A DNA stretch of 64,000 bases. It comes from Streptomyces sp. NBC_00259. GTDB taxonomy: Bacteria; Actinomycetota; Actinomycetes; Streptomycetales; Streptomycetaceae. The DNA lies in assembly GCF_036181745.1 (NCBI RefSeq), contig NZ_CP108080.1:1798001-1862000 (forward strand), given 5' to 3'. A program made the translations under genes and the position numbers. Under the pieces are notes generated by a model. That model did not search any database. It was not told the DNA's origin and saw only the letters and a program-made list of their open reading frames with translations. Of the stretch, positions 42,732 through 49,518 are shown one piece after another (position 1 is the first letter of the stretch; every line of letters begins with the position of its first letter).

Positions 42732-43067
42732 ATGTCCGATCACCGGCGTCCCGGCCTCGCCGCCGGAGCACTGCTCCTGACCGCCGCTGTCGCGGGCTGT
42801 TCCGGCCTGGGCCGGACCGCGGTGGGCACCGTCACCTACGAGACCGAGCGGAAAGCCGTCGTCACGGTGTCGAACCCCGGGGTCAACGGCTGCCACCGGT
42901 TCTCCTCGGCCGGCGCCGTCCGGATCGAGAACGCCACGATGATCGACATCATCGCGTACCCGACGCCCGACTGTACGGGCAGCAATACGGCGTACATCCC
43001 GACGACGCTGTTCGACAACATCGTCCCCGGCGACCCGCCCTGGCGCAGCTACTCCCTCGTCCACTGA
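42732..43067 (+). CDS. Small predicted lipoprotein, function unknown
   Basis: The 111-aa protein starts at ATG 42732. The signal peptide AAGALLLTAAVAGCSGLG ends in a good lipobox (VAGC), so the mature protein is about 88 residues anchored to the outer face of the membrane. The mature part has two further Cys (NGCHRFSS and PTPDCTGSN) that could form a disulfide. It also has alternating polar/hydrophobic strands (TVTYETERKAVVTVSNPG, AVRIENATMIDIIAYPTP), suggesting a small beta fold. I recognise no family. It lies between a divergent SPFH gene and a convergent DoxX gene. Confidence 0.8.
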   Translation: MSDHRRPGLAAGALLLTAAVAGCSGLGRTAVGTVTYETERKAVVTVSNPGVNGCHRFSSAGAVRIENATMIDIIAYPTPDCTGSNTAYIPTTLFDNIVPGDPPWRSYSLVH

Positions 43068-43109
43068 GCACCGCCGGGAGCCTGCCCGGCGGTGCTCGGT
43101 GCCCCGGCC

Positions 43110-43580
43110 TCACAGCCGCCGGCGGGCCAGCGCGACCAGCTCGGTGTTGTGGTGCCGCCTGACCCAGGCGACGGCTGCGAGCGGCAGCGCCACCAGCACC
43201 GGCGTGATCGCGTACTGTCCGTCGAACACGGTCAGCTGGGTCACGAACGCCCCGGTCATCAGGCCGATCAGCGCCAGCGCGGAGATCCCGGAGAGGATCG
43301 GGATCACCAGCGCCACCGCGCCCGCGAGCTCCAGCGCGCCGACGGTGTACATGAACCAGTCGCCGAAGCCGATCCTGTCGAAGGACTCCGCGGCCGAGGA
43401 GTGCCCGATCAGCTTGGGCGCGGCGCTGGGGACGGCGAGGAAGACGGCGAGCAGGATCTGCAGCGTCAGGACCGTCAGATGCCTGCGGCGGCTGATGCCG
43501 GCACCGGCACCCGTGGCGGGCGCGACGGATACGGAGGCGGCGGAGGTGGCGGCGGTGCTGCCCGGGGCGTCGGCGGACAT
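43110..43580 (-). CDS. DoxX-family membrane protein
   Basis: The 156-aa inner-membrane protein has four predicted helices after a Ser/Ala/Thr-rich cytosolic tail of about 35 residues. The helices are roughly LTLQILLAVFLAVPSAAPKL, FMYTVGALELAGAVALVIPI, SALALIGLMTGAFVTQL and ITPVLVALPLAAVAWV. The GDWFMYTVGALELAGAV segment is typical of the DoxX/SURF4-like family. Some members take part in thiosulfate oxidation or redox stress, but the role here is unknown. ATG 43580 was chosen because GAGGAG lies 5 nt upstream. Confidence 0.88.
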   Translation of the reverse strand: MSADAPGSTAATSAASVSVAPATGAGAGISRRRHLTVLTLQILLAVFLAVPSAAPKLIGHSSAAESFDRIGFGDWFMYTVGALELAGAVALVIPILSGISALALIGLMTGAFVTQLTVFDGQYAITPVLVALPLAAVAWVRRHHNTELVALARRRL

Positions 43581-43644
43581 GAGGTCTCCTCGGTAGAGCG
43601 TGCGTGTGGGCTTGCACGGAGTGAGACCGGGGGCACGCCCTGAA

Positions 43645-43701
43645 CTCATCGCCGCTCAGCTCATCGCCGCTCAGCTCATCGCCGCGCCACTCATCGCCGC
43701 A
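43645..43701. repeat. 15-bp tandem repeats upstream of the DUF6343 gene
   Basis: CTCATCGCCGCTCAG is repeated exactly at 43645 and 43660, then in diverged form at 43675 and partially at 43690. The period is a multiple of three, and the frame upstream of the DUF6343 start would encode LIAAQ repeats if translated. Confidence 0.88.
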
Positions 43702-43718
43702 CCCACCACCGGCTCAAC

Positions 43719-43744
43719 CTCCTGGATCGGGGTACATCCAGGAG
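43719..43744. promoter_or_regulatory. Perfect 9-bp inverted repeat before the DUF6343 gene
   Basis: CTCCTGGAT, 8-bp spacer, ATCCAGGAG. The right arm ends 17 bp before ATG 43762, so it could be an operator or an mRNA hairpin near the ribosome-binding site. Confidence 0.55.
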
Positions 43745-43761
43745 TGGAAGAGGCGATTGCC

Positions 43762-44037
43762 ATGCGCACTGGGAGTGAACCGACGACCGCACGCAGTCCT
43801 CTGCGGATGCGGTTCTGGCTGAGTGTCTGGGGACTGCTCTGGGCGGCCGCGGGGACGGCGCTCTTCGCGCTCGCGGAGCGCCCGGGCTGGGCGATCGCCT
43901 GCGCGGTGCTGTGCCTGATCGTCATGACCGATCTGATGATCGTGGTCCATCGGCTCCATCAGGGTCCGCACTACCAGCCCGGCCCCGACATCCCGCCGTA
44001 CGAACCGGACCACGGGGACAACAGACAGCGCCGCTGA
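43762..44037 (+). CDS. Small membrane protein, DUF6343 family
   Basis: The 91-aa protein begins MRTGSEPTTARSPLRMRFW. It has two hydrophobic helices (WLSVWGLLWAAAGTALFALA and WAIACAVLCLIVMTDLMIVV) and ends in a polar tail with HYQPGPDIPPYEPDHG. This pattern matches the small Streptomyces DUF6343 proteins as I recall them; their function is unknown. The ribosome-binding site is AAGAGG at about 43748-43753. The stop lies inside a 14-bp repeat array that runs into the end of the convergent TPR gene. Confidence 0.85.
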   Translation: MRTGSEPTTARSPLRMRFWLSVWGLLWAAAGTALFALAERPGWAIACAVLCLIVMTDLMIVVHRLHQGPHYQPGPDIPPYEPDHGDNRQRR

Positions 44038-44086
44038 GGACCAGCCGCTGACGACCGGCTGCTGAGGACCGGCCGCCGAGGATCAG
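44031..44086. repeat. 14-bp tandem repeats spanning the DUF6343 stop and the TPR-gene end
   Basis: Four head-to-tail 14-mers near CCGCTGAGGACCGG start at 44031, 44045, 44059 and 44073. The DUF6343 stop (TGA, 44035-44037) is in copy 1 and the TPR-gene stop at 44083 is in copy 4. Confidence 0.88.
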
Positions 44087-44445
44087 GAGTCGAAGCGGGC
44101 CGCTTCCAGGTACTCGGGCTTGGGATCGAGCGCGGCCGCGAGCCGGAAGTGCCGCAGGGCCTGGTCCGGCCGGCCGGAGCGCTGGAAGGTGCGGGCCAGC
44201 GCGAAGTGCGCGAAGGCGTTGTCGGGCTCGTGGTCGACTATGTGCTGGAACTCGCGCTCGGCCGCGCGCAGTTGGGCCGCCGCGAAGTAGGCCCGCGCCC
44301 GCAGCAGACGAGCCGCTCTGCTCTCCGGGTGCGCGGCGATGACCGAGTCGAGGAGCTTGATCGCCCCGCGCGGGTCCCGCGCCGCGAGCAGGTGCTCGGC
44401 CGCGCGGAAGTCGATGACATGGGTCTCCGGGTTCGTCTCGGGCAC
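44083..44445 (-). CDS. Tetratricopeptide-repeat protein
   Basis: The 120-aa cytosolic protein consists of about three TPR units: AEHLLAARDPRGAIKLLDSV, ARLLRARAYFAAAQLRAAER and AFAHFALARTFQRSGRPDQA. Each has the W/A-G-Y-A-P spacing of the TPR consensus, followed by a capping segment. TPRs are protein-protein interaction scaffolds; the partner is unknown. It is preceded by DUF3592 and coaE genes in the same direction, but the spacing (63 bp) allows its own promoter. Confidence 0.9.
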   Translation of the reverse strand: MPETNPETHVIDFRAAEHLLAARDPRGAIKLLDSVIAAHPESRAARLLRARAYFAAAQLRAAEREFQHIVDHEPDNAFAHFALARTFQRSGRPDQALRHFRLAAALDPKPEYLEAARFDS

Positions 44446-44508
44446 GCTCGCATCCTTCCCTTCCCCCTGAAGGATTCAACATCGTGCGCCGTGCCTGATT
44501 CCCGGCGA

Positions 44509-44904
44509 TCACCGTGCGGTGACCGCCAGCGTCAGCCCGGTGAGCAGCACGATCGCCCCGACGATCATGAAGCCCCGGTCGATACGGGTCCGCTCATGAC
44601 CGGACAGGACGATCTCACGGGGGTCATCGGGGTCGTACGAGATCCGGACGGTGGAGCCGGGGGTCAGCGGCAGGCCGCGGGTGGGCGGCGCGGGGGCCGG
44701 GACCTCCAGGACCCGGCCGTCGGCGGTCTCGTACTGGAGCAGGGGCCGGTCCGCGCCCGGCGGTGCGGCTTTGACGAGGGCGGTGACGACCTGACCGGCG
44801 GCGGAGATCCGCCGTGTCCGGTTCAGGCCGTACGCGCCCGCGAGGAGGGCGACGAGCCCGCCGAGGACGGTGAAGCCCGCGAAGACGATCTGCACCGCAT
44901 CCAT
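44509..44904 (-). CDS. DUF3592-domain membrane protein
   Basis: The 131-aa protein has one membrane helix at each end (VFAGFTVLGGLVALLAGAYG and GFMIVGAIVLLTGLTLAVT). They bracket an extracytoplasmic beta domain with ADGRVLEVPAPAPPTRGLPL and VRISYDPDDPREIVL, the DUF3592 hallmark. No enzymatic residues are evident. It lies between the coaE and TPR genes in the same orientation. Confidence 0.88.
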   Translation of the reverse strand: MDAVQIVFAGFTVLGGLVALLAGAYGLNRTRRISAAGQVVTALVKAAPPGADRPLLQYETADGRVLEVPAPAPPTRGLPLTPGSTVRISYDPDDPREIVLSGHERTRIDRGFMIVGAIVLLTGLTLAVTAR

Positions 44905-44992
44905 GCTGGCACCCGCGCCGCGTGCCGTCCCCGCCCCGGGCGCCCGATTGACGCATCCCTGATGCCCGGCGTCACGGGGAGAAGCGCGGAGG

Positions 44993-45592
44993 CTACCGGC
45001 GGGCGCGCTCGGTCAGTTCCGCCCAGACCTTGCGGACCTGTGGCTCCAGCGCCGCCAGCGGCCCGTCGTTGTCGATGACCAGATCGGCGATCGCCCGCCG
45101 CTGCTCGCGCGTGGCCTGCGCGGCCATCCGGGCGCGCGCCTCGGACTCGGTCATCCCGCGCAGCCGTACGAGCCGCTCCAGCTGGGTGTCCGGGGCCGCG
45201 TCCACGACGACCACCAGGTCGTACAGCGGGGCGAGACCGTTTTCGGCGAGCAGGGGCACGTCGTGGATCACGACCGAGTCCTGCCCGGCCGCGGCCTCCA
45301 GCTCCGCGGACCGCGCCCCGACCAGCGGGTGCACGATCGCGTTGAGCTGCGCCAGCCGGTCGGCGTCCGCGAACACGATGGAGCCGAGCCGGGGCCGGTC
45401 GAGGGTGCCCTCGGGGGTGAGGATCTCGGGGCCGAACGCCTCGACGACGGCGGCGAGTCCGGGCGTCCCCGGCTCGACGACCTCGCGGGCGATCTTGTCG
45501 GCGTCGATCAGTACGGCGCCGTACGAGACGAGCAGCCGCGACACTTCGCTCTTGCCGGCGCCGATCCCGCCGGTCAGGCCCACCTTCAGCAT
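44993..45592 (-). CDS. coaE: Dephospho-CoA kinase
   Basis: CoaE catalyses the last step of coenzyme A synthesis, phosphorylating the 3'-OH of dephospho-CoA. The 199-aa enzyme starts [21 protein letters not shown] with Walker A GGIGAGKS at residues 8-15. It has the [10 protein letters not shown] segment that binds dephospho-Co[24 protein letters not shown], and the LID region [27 protein letters not shown] 45592 fits the family; an in-frame GTG eight codons upstream is less likely. It lies two genes from rpsA, as in other Streptomyces. Confidence 0.96.
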   Translation of the reverse strand: MLKVGLTGGIGAGKSEVSRLLVSYGAVLIDADKIAREVVEPGTPGLAAVVEAFGPEILTPEGTLDRPRLGSIVFADADRLAQLNAIVHPLVGARSAELEAAAGQDSVVIHDVPLLAENGLAPLYDLVVVVDAAPDTQLERLVRLRGMTESEARARMAAQATREQRRAIADLVIDNDGPLAALEPQVRKVWAELTERARR

Positions 45593-45739
45593 GAGCGGAA
45601 GCTTAGGCGTGCGCACGCGTCAGTGCGCCGCCGGGCCCTGGTACCGGCCGGGCCCCGGATCCACCGTGCCCGTCCCCGGGATCCGTCGGACGGAATCCGT
45701 CGGCCCTGTGGGTCCCAGGCTCCGTCGGCCCAGCCGGCC

Positions 45740-46681
45740 TCAGGATCCGTCCTCCCGCTCGGCCAGGAACTTCTCGAACTCCCTGCCGATCTCGTCCGCG
45801 GACGGCAGGTCCACCGGTTCGGCGACCAGGCTGCCGCGTGTCTCCGCGCCGGCGATGGCGTCGTACTGGTGCTCAAGTCCCCGTACCAGGGAGACCAGTT
45901 CCTCGTCACCCTCGCCGACCTGCCGCTCGATCTCGGTCTGGGTGCGCTGGGCCTCGGTGCGCAGCGTGTGCGCGATTCCGGGGAGGACCAGTCCGGTGGC
46001 GGCCGTGATCGCTTCGAGCGCGGTGAGCGCGGCGTCCGGGTAGGCGGAGCGGGCGATGTAGTGCGGGACGTGGGCGGCGACGCCGAGGACGTCGTGCCCC
46101 CACTGCATCAGCCGGTACTCGACGAGGGCTTCGGCGCTGCCCGGCACCTGGGCCTCGTCGAAGGGGCTGCGGTGCCCCGGCATGAGGTCGGTGCGGTTGC
46201 CGTGCGGGGTGATGCCGACGGGGCGGGTGTGCGGGACGCCCATCGGGATGCCGTGCATGGTGACCGACAGGCGTACGCCGAGTCGCTCGACGATCTCCCG
46301 TACGGCGGCGGCGAAGCGCTCCCACTCGATGTCCGGCTCGGGCCCGGACAGCAGCAGGAACGGTGCGCCGGTGGCGTCCTGGACCAGCCGCACCTCGATG
46401 GCCGGGGTCTCGTATCCCGTCCAGCGGTCGCGGCGGAAGGTCAGCAGCGGGCGGCGGGCGCGGTAGTCCACGAGCCGGTCGTGGTCGAAGCGGGCCACCA
46501 CCTGGTTCGGGAGGGTTCCGAGCAGGGTGTCGACGATCTGCTCGCCCGTCTCGCCCGCGTCGATGTACCCGTCGAAGTGGTACAGCATGACGAGCCCGGC
46601 CGACTCCTGTGCCAGCGCCATGTCGACGACTGCCAGTCCCTTCGGCTCCCACTCGTACAAACCCTGCGGATCTTGCGCCAT
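45740..46681 (-). CDS. PAC2-family protein
   Basis: PAC2 proteins share a fold with proteasome assembly chaperones and occur in actinobacteria that have a proteasome. The 313-aa protein has [39 protein letters not shown], the [22 protein letters not shown] segment typical of the family, and [20 protein letters not shown]. The C-terminal 60 residues are charged helices. ATG 46681 has GGAGGAGGGG upstream. A role in proteasome assembly is only an analogy. It is convergent with nothing; rpsA lies upstream across a terminator. Confidence 0.9.
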   Translation of the reverse strand: MAQDPQGLYEWEPKGLAVVDMALAQESAGLVMLYHFDGYIDAGETGEQIVDTLLGTLPNQVVARFDHDRLVDYRARRPLLTFRRDRWTGYETPAIEVRLVQDATGAPFLLLSGPEPDIEWERFAAAVREIVERLGVRLSVTMHGIPMGVPHTRPVGITPHGNRTDLMPGHRSPFDEAQVPGSAEALVEYRLMQWGHDVLGVAAHVPHYIARSAYPDAALTALEAITAATGLVLPGIAHTLRTEAQRTQTEIERQVGEGDEELVSLVRGLEHQYDAIAGAETRGSLVAEPVDLPSADEIGREFEKFLAEREDGS

Positions 46682-46765
46682 TTTCGCCCCTCCTCCGTGT
46701 CAACAGGTCACAACATCACGCACGGTGCGGTCATTCCCGGTGACGGACTGCGGACCCGGAACATG

Positions 46766-46803
46766 ACCGAGGCCCGCTCCCCGGAAGGGGAGCGGGCCTC
46801 GGT
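46766..46803 (-). terminator. rpsA terminator
   Basis: A perfect 17-bp stem ACCGAGGCCCGCTCCCC / GGGGAGCGGGCCTCGGT with a GGAA loop, 29 bp after the rpsA stop. It is among the strongest hairpins in the window. Confidence 0.93.
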
Positions 46804-46831
46804 TCAGGGCCTGATGCCTAGCGGAGAGCGA

Positions 46832-48325
46832 TCAGCTCTGGCCGCCGGCCAGCTTCTCGCGGAGCGCGGCCAGGGCCTCGTCCGACGCCAGGGCGCCGGA
46901 GTTGTCGTCCGACTCCGAGGAGTACGAACCACCCTGCGGCGCGGCGGCCGGAGCGGCGGCGCCACCCTCGGCAGCGGCGGCCTCGTCGGCCTCGCGGGAC
47001 TTGATGACCTGGGCCTGGTGCTGCTCGAAGCGCTGCTGCGCCTCGGCGTACTGGCCCTCCCACGCCTCGCGCTGGGTCTCGAAGCCCTCGAGCCAGTCGT
47101 TGGTCTCCGGGTCGAAGCCCTCGGGGTAGATGTAGTTCCCCTGGTCGTCGTACGACGCGGCCATGCCGTACAGCGTCGGGTCGAACTCGACCGAGGCCGG
47201 GTCGGCACCGAAGGACTCGTTGGCCTGCTTCAGGGACAGCGAGATCCGGCGACGCTCGAGGTCGATGTCGATGACCTTGACGAAGATCTCGTCGTTGACC
47301 TGGACGACCTGCTCCGGGATCTCCACGTGGCGCTCGGCCAGCTCGGAGATGTGGACCAGGCCCTCGATGCCCTCGTCGACGCGCACGAACGCACCGAACG
47401 GAACGAGCTTGGTGACCTTACCCGGGACGACCTGACCGATCTGGTGCGTCCGGGCGAACTGCTGCCACGGGTCTTCCTGCGTCGCCTTGAGCGACAGGGA
47501 GACGCGCTCGCGGTCCATGTCGACGTCGAGAACCTCGACGGTGACTTCCTGGCCGACCTCGACAACCTCGGAGGGGTGGTCGATGTGCTTCCAGGAGAGC
47601 TCGGAGACGTGGACGAGACCGTCGACGCCACCCAGGTCCACGAAGGCACCGAAGTTGACGATCGAGGAGACGACGCCGGAGCGGACCTGACCCTTCTGCA
47701 GGGTGGTGAGGAACGTCTGGCGAACCTCGGACTGGGTCTGCTCGAGCCAGGCACGGCGGGACAGGACCACGTTGTTGCGGTTCTTGTCCAGCTCGATGAT
47801 CTTCGCCTCGAGCTCCTTGCCCACGTAGGGCTGGAGGTCGCGGACACGGCGCATCTCGACGAGAGATGCCGGCAGGAAGCCACGGAGGCCGATGTCGAGG
47901 ATGAGACCACCCTTGACGACCTCGATGACGGTGCCGGTGACGATGCCGTCCTCTTCCTTGATCTTCTCGATGGTGCCCCAGGCACGCTCGTACTGGGCGC
48001 GCTTCTTCGAGAGGATCAGGCGGCCTTCCTTGTCCTCCTTCTGGAGAACAAGGGCCTCGATCTCGTCGCCGACCTTGACGACCTCGTTCGGGTCGACGTC
48101 GTGCTTGATCGAGAGCTCGCGGCTCGGGATGACACCTTCGGTCTTGTAACCGATGTCGAGCAGGACCTCGTCCCGGTCGACCTTCACGATGACGCCGTCG
48201 ACGATGTCGCCGTCGTTGAAGTACTTGATCGTCTCGTCGATCGCGGCGAGGAAGGCTTCCTCGTTACCGATGTCGTTGACCGCAACCTGCGGGGTGGTGG
48301 CGGTGGTCTCGGTGCTGCTCGTCAT
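46832..48325 (-). CDS. rpsA: 30S ribosomal protein S1
   Basis: S1 binds mRNA on the small ribosomal subunit and helps initiation. The 497-aa protein has four S1 RNA-binding repeats, e.g. GDIVDGVIVKVDRDEVLLDI, GTVIEVVKGGLILDIGLRGF, GVVSSIVNFGAFVDLGGVDG and GKVTKLVPFGAFVRVDEGIE. An acidic, Ala/Gln-rich C-terminal tail follows. Four domains is the normal actinobacterial form. ATG 48325 was chosen because it starts at the conserved MTSSTETTATTPQV leader; GGAG lies 11 nt upstream. Codon use is very biased, as expected for a highly expressed gene. The promoter and a leader of about 190 nt lie upstream. Confidence 0.97.
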   Translation of the reverse strand: MTSSTETTATTPQVAVNDIGNEEAFLAAIDETIKYFNDGDIVDGVIVKVDRDEVLLDIGYKTEGVIPSRELSIKHDVDPNEVVKVGDEIEALVLQKEDKEGRLILSKKRAQYERAWGTIEKIKEEDGIVTGTVIEVVKGGLILDIGLRGFLPASLVEMRRVRDLQPYVGKELEAKIIELDKNRNNVVLSRRAWLEQTQSEVRQTFLTTLQKGQVRSGVVSSIVNFGAFVDLGGVDGLVHVSELSWKHIDHPSEVVEVGQEVTVEVLDVDMDRERVSLSLKATQEDPWQQFARTHQIGQVVPGKVTKLVPFGAFVRVDEGIEGLVHISELAERHVEIPEQVVQVNDEIFVKVIDIDLERRRISLSLKQANESFGADPASVEFDPTLYGMAASYDDQGNYIYPEGFDPETNDWLEGFETQREAWEGQYAEAQQRFEQHQAQVIKSREADEAAAAEGGAAAPAAAPQGGSYSSESDDNSGALASDEALAALREKLAGGQS

Positions 48326-48515
48326 GTGGGAAAGGGCTCCGGTACGGACATTGAAGTCGTAGGTACTGCTACGCCGAGAGCCCGATATCGCAGCTGATGA
48401 AGCCGGACAGCCAAGTAAGCGCCCACCCGAAGGGAGAGGCGCCTCGAGAACCGAGGGGACATACAACAGATGCGAGCGCGGCCTGCTACGTCTGAGGCGC
48501 GCAAGCCCGCAGCGC
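48326..48515 (-). other. Long 5' leader of rpsA
   Basis: From the predicted transcription start to the ATG there are about 190 nt. It contains a hairpin near 48418-48444 (GCGCC..CCC-UUCG-GG..GGCGC) and other pairing. A 46-codon open frame ends with TGA overlapping the rpsA ATG, but lacks a ribosome-binding site and coding-type third-position GC. An untranslated, possibly regulatory leader is the better reading. Confidence 0.55.
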
Positions 48516-48522
48516 AACCTTT

Positions 48523-48551
48523 AGCATACGGGGACGGCAGGGCACGGTCAA
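48523..48551 (-). promoter_or_regulatory. rpsA promoter, near-consensus housekeeping type
   Basis: TTGACC (48551-48546), exactly 17 bp, TATGCT (48528-48523). This is close to the housekeeping consensus and the strongest promoter in the window. Expected start about 48515-48517. Confidence 0.85.
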
Positions 48552-48710
48552 TGCGCGAAGGCCCCCACCCGGGGCGGAACGCCGCATACCCGGCACAACT
48601 AAGGTTTCCCAAGGCCACGATGGCCGCGCCTCGCTCGTCCGCGACACGACCGCGACACGGCTCGTGCGTGCTTCCGGGCGGGGCATCAGCAACGTACAAC
48701 GACGGGCGAG

Positions 48711-49514
48711 ATGATCCAAGAGTACGAACCGGAGGCGACCCGGCGTGACGCCGGCGACGCGGAGAGCAGCCGGGCGAGCCGTGGCTGGTGGGACCGGAAC
48801 GCGGACGAGTACCAGAGCGAGCACGGCACGTTCCTGGGCGACGACCGGTTCGTCTGGGGGCCGGAGGGGCTGGACGAGGCGGAGGCCCGGCTGCTCGGCC
48901 CGGCGGAGTCCCTCAGGGGCGCGGACGTCCTGGAGATCGGCGCCGGCGCGGCGCAGTGCTCGCGCTGGCTGGCGGCGCAGGGCGCCCGGCCGGTGGCCAT
49001 GGACCTGTCGCACCGCCAGCTCCAGCACGCCCTGCGGATCGGCGGCGGCTTCCCGCTCGTCGAGGCCGACGCGGGGGCCCTGCCCTTCGCGGACGGCTCC
49101 TTCGACCTGGCGTGCGCCGCCTACGGGGCGGTGCCGTTCGTGTCCGACCCGGTGAAGGTGTTCCGCGAGGTACGGCGGGTCCTGCGGCCGGGCGGACGGT
49201 GGGTCTTCTCGGTGACGCACCCGATCCGCTGGGCGTTCCCGGACGAGCCCGGGCCCGAGGGGCTGAGCGTGGCCGCCTCCTATTTCGACCGCACGCCGTA
49301 CGTCGAACAGGACGAGCGGGGCCGCGCCGTATATGTGGAGCACCACAGGACGATCGGCGACCGGGTGCGTGACGTGGTCGCCGGCGGCTTCCGGCTGGTC
49401 GATCTGGTCGAGCCGGAGTGGCCGGCCTGGAACAGCCAGGAGTGGGGCGGCTGGTCCCCGCTGCGCGGGAACCTGATCCCCGGAACGGCGATCTTCGTCT
49501 GCGTCCGGGACTGA
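48711..49514 (+). CDS. SAM-dependent methyltransferase (class I)
   Basis: The 267-aa protein has the class I Rossmann methyltransferase order: motif I DVLEIGAGAAQCSRWLA near residue 72, the acidic end of strand 2 in PVAMDLSHRQLQHAL, motif II/III in FDLACAAYGAVPFV, and the post-motif segment REVRRVLRPGGRWVFSVTHP. It begins with a WWDRNADEYQSEHG segment common in small-molecule methyltransferases. The substrate is unknown. ATG 48711 lies 385 bp from rpsA, which is divergent. The helicase gene follows after 4 bp, so they may be co-transcribed. Confidence 0.92.
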   Translation: MIQEYEPEATRRDAGDAESSRASRGWWDRNADEYQSEHGTFLGDDRFVWGPEGLDEAEARLLGPAESLRGADVLEIGAGAAQCSRWLAAQGARPVAMDLSHRQLQHALRIGGGFPLVEADAGALPFADGSFDLACAAYGAVPFVSDPVKVFREVRRVLRPGGRWVFSVTHPIRWAFPDEPGPEGLSVAASYFDRTPYVEQDERGRAVYVEHHRTIGDRVRDVVAGGFRLVDLVEPEWPAWNSQEWGGWSPLRGNLIPGTAIFVCVRD

Positions 49515-49518
49515 GGCC

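Noticed and set aside
43600..43761. N-terminal extension of the DUF6343 protein that would encode LIAAQ repeats.
   Set aside because: The region holds 15-bp tandem repeats and an inverted repeat; the known family start is MRTGSEPTTAR at 43762.
48322..48461. A 46-codon leader frame whose TGA overlaps the rpsA ATG.
   Set aside because: The 4-nt overlap suggests coupling, but there is no ribosome-binding site and third-position GC is only about 60 percent, far below coding level here.
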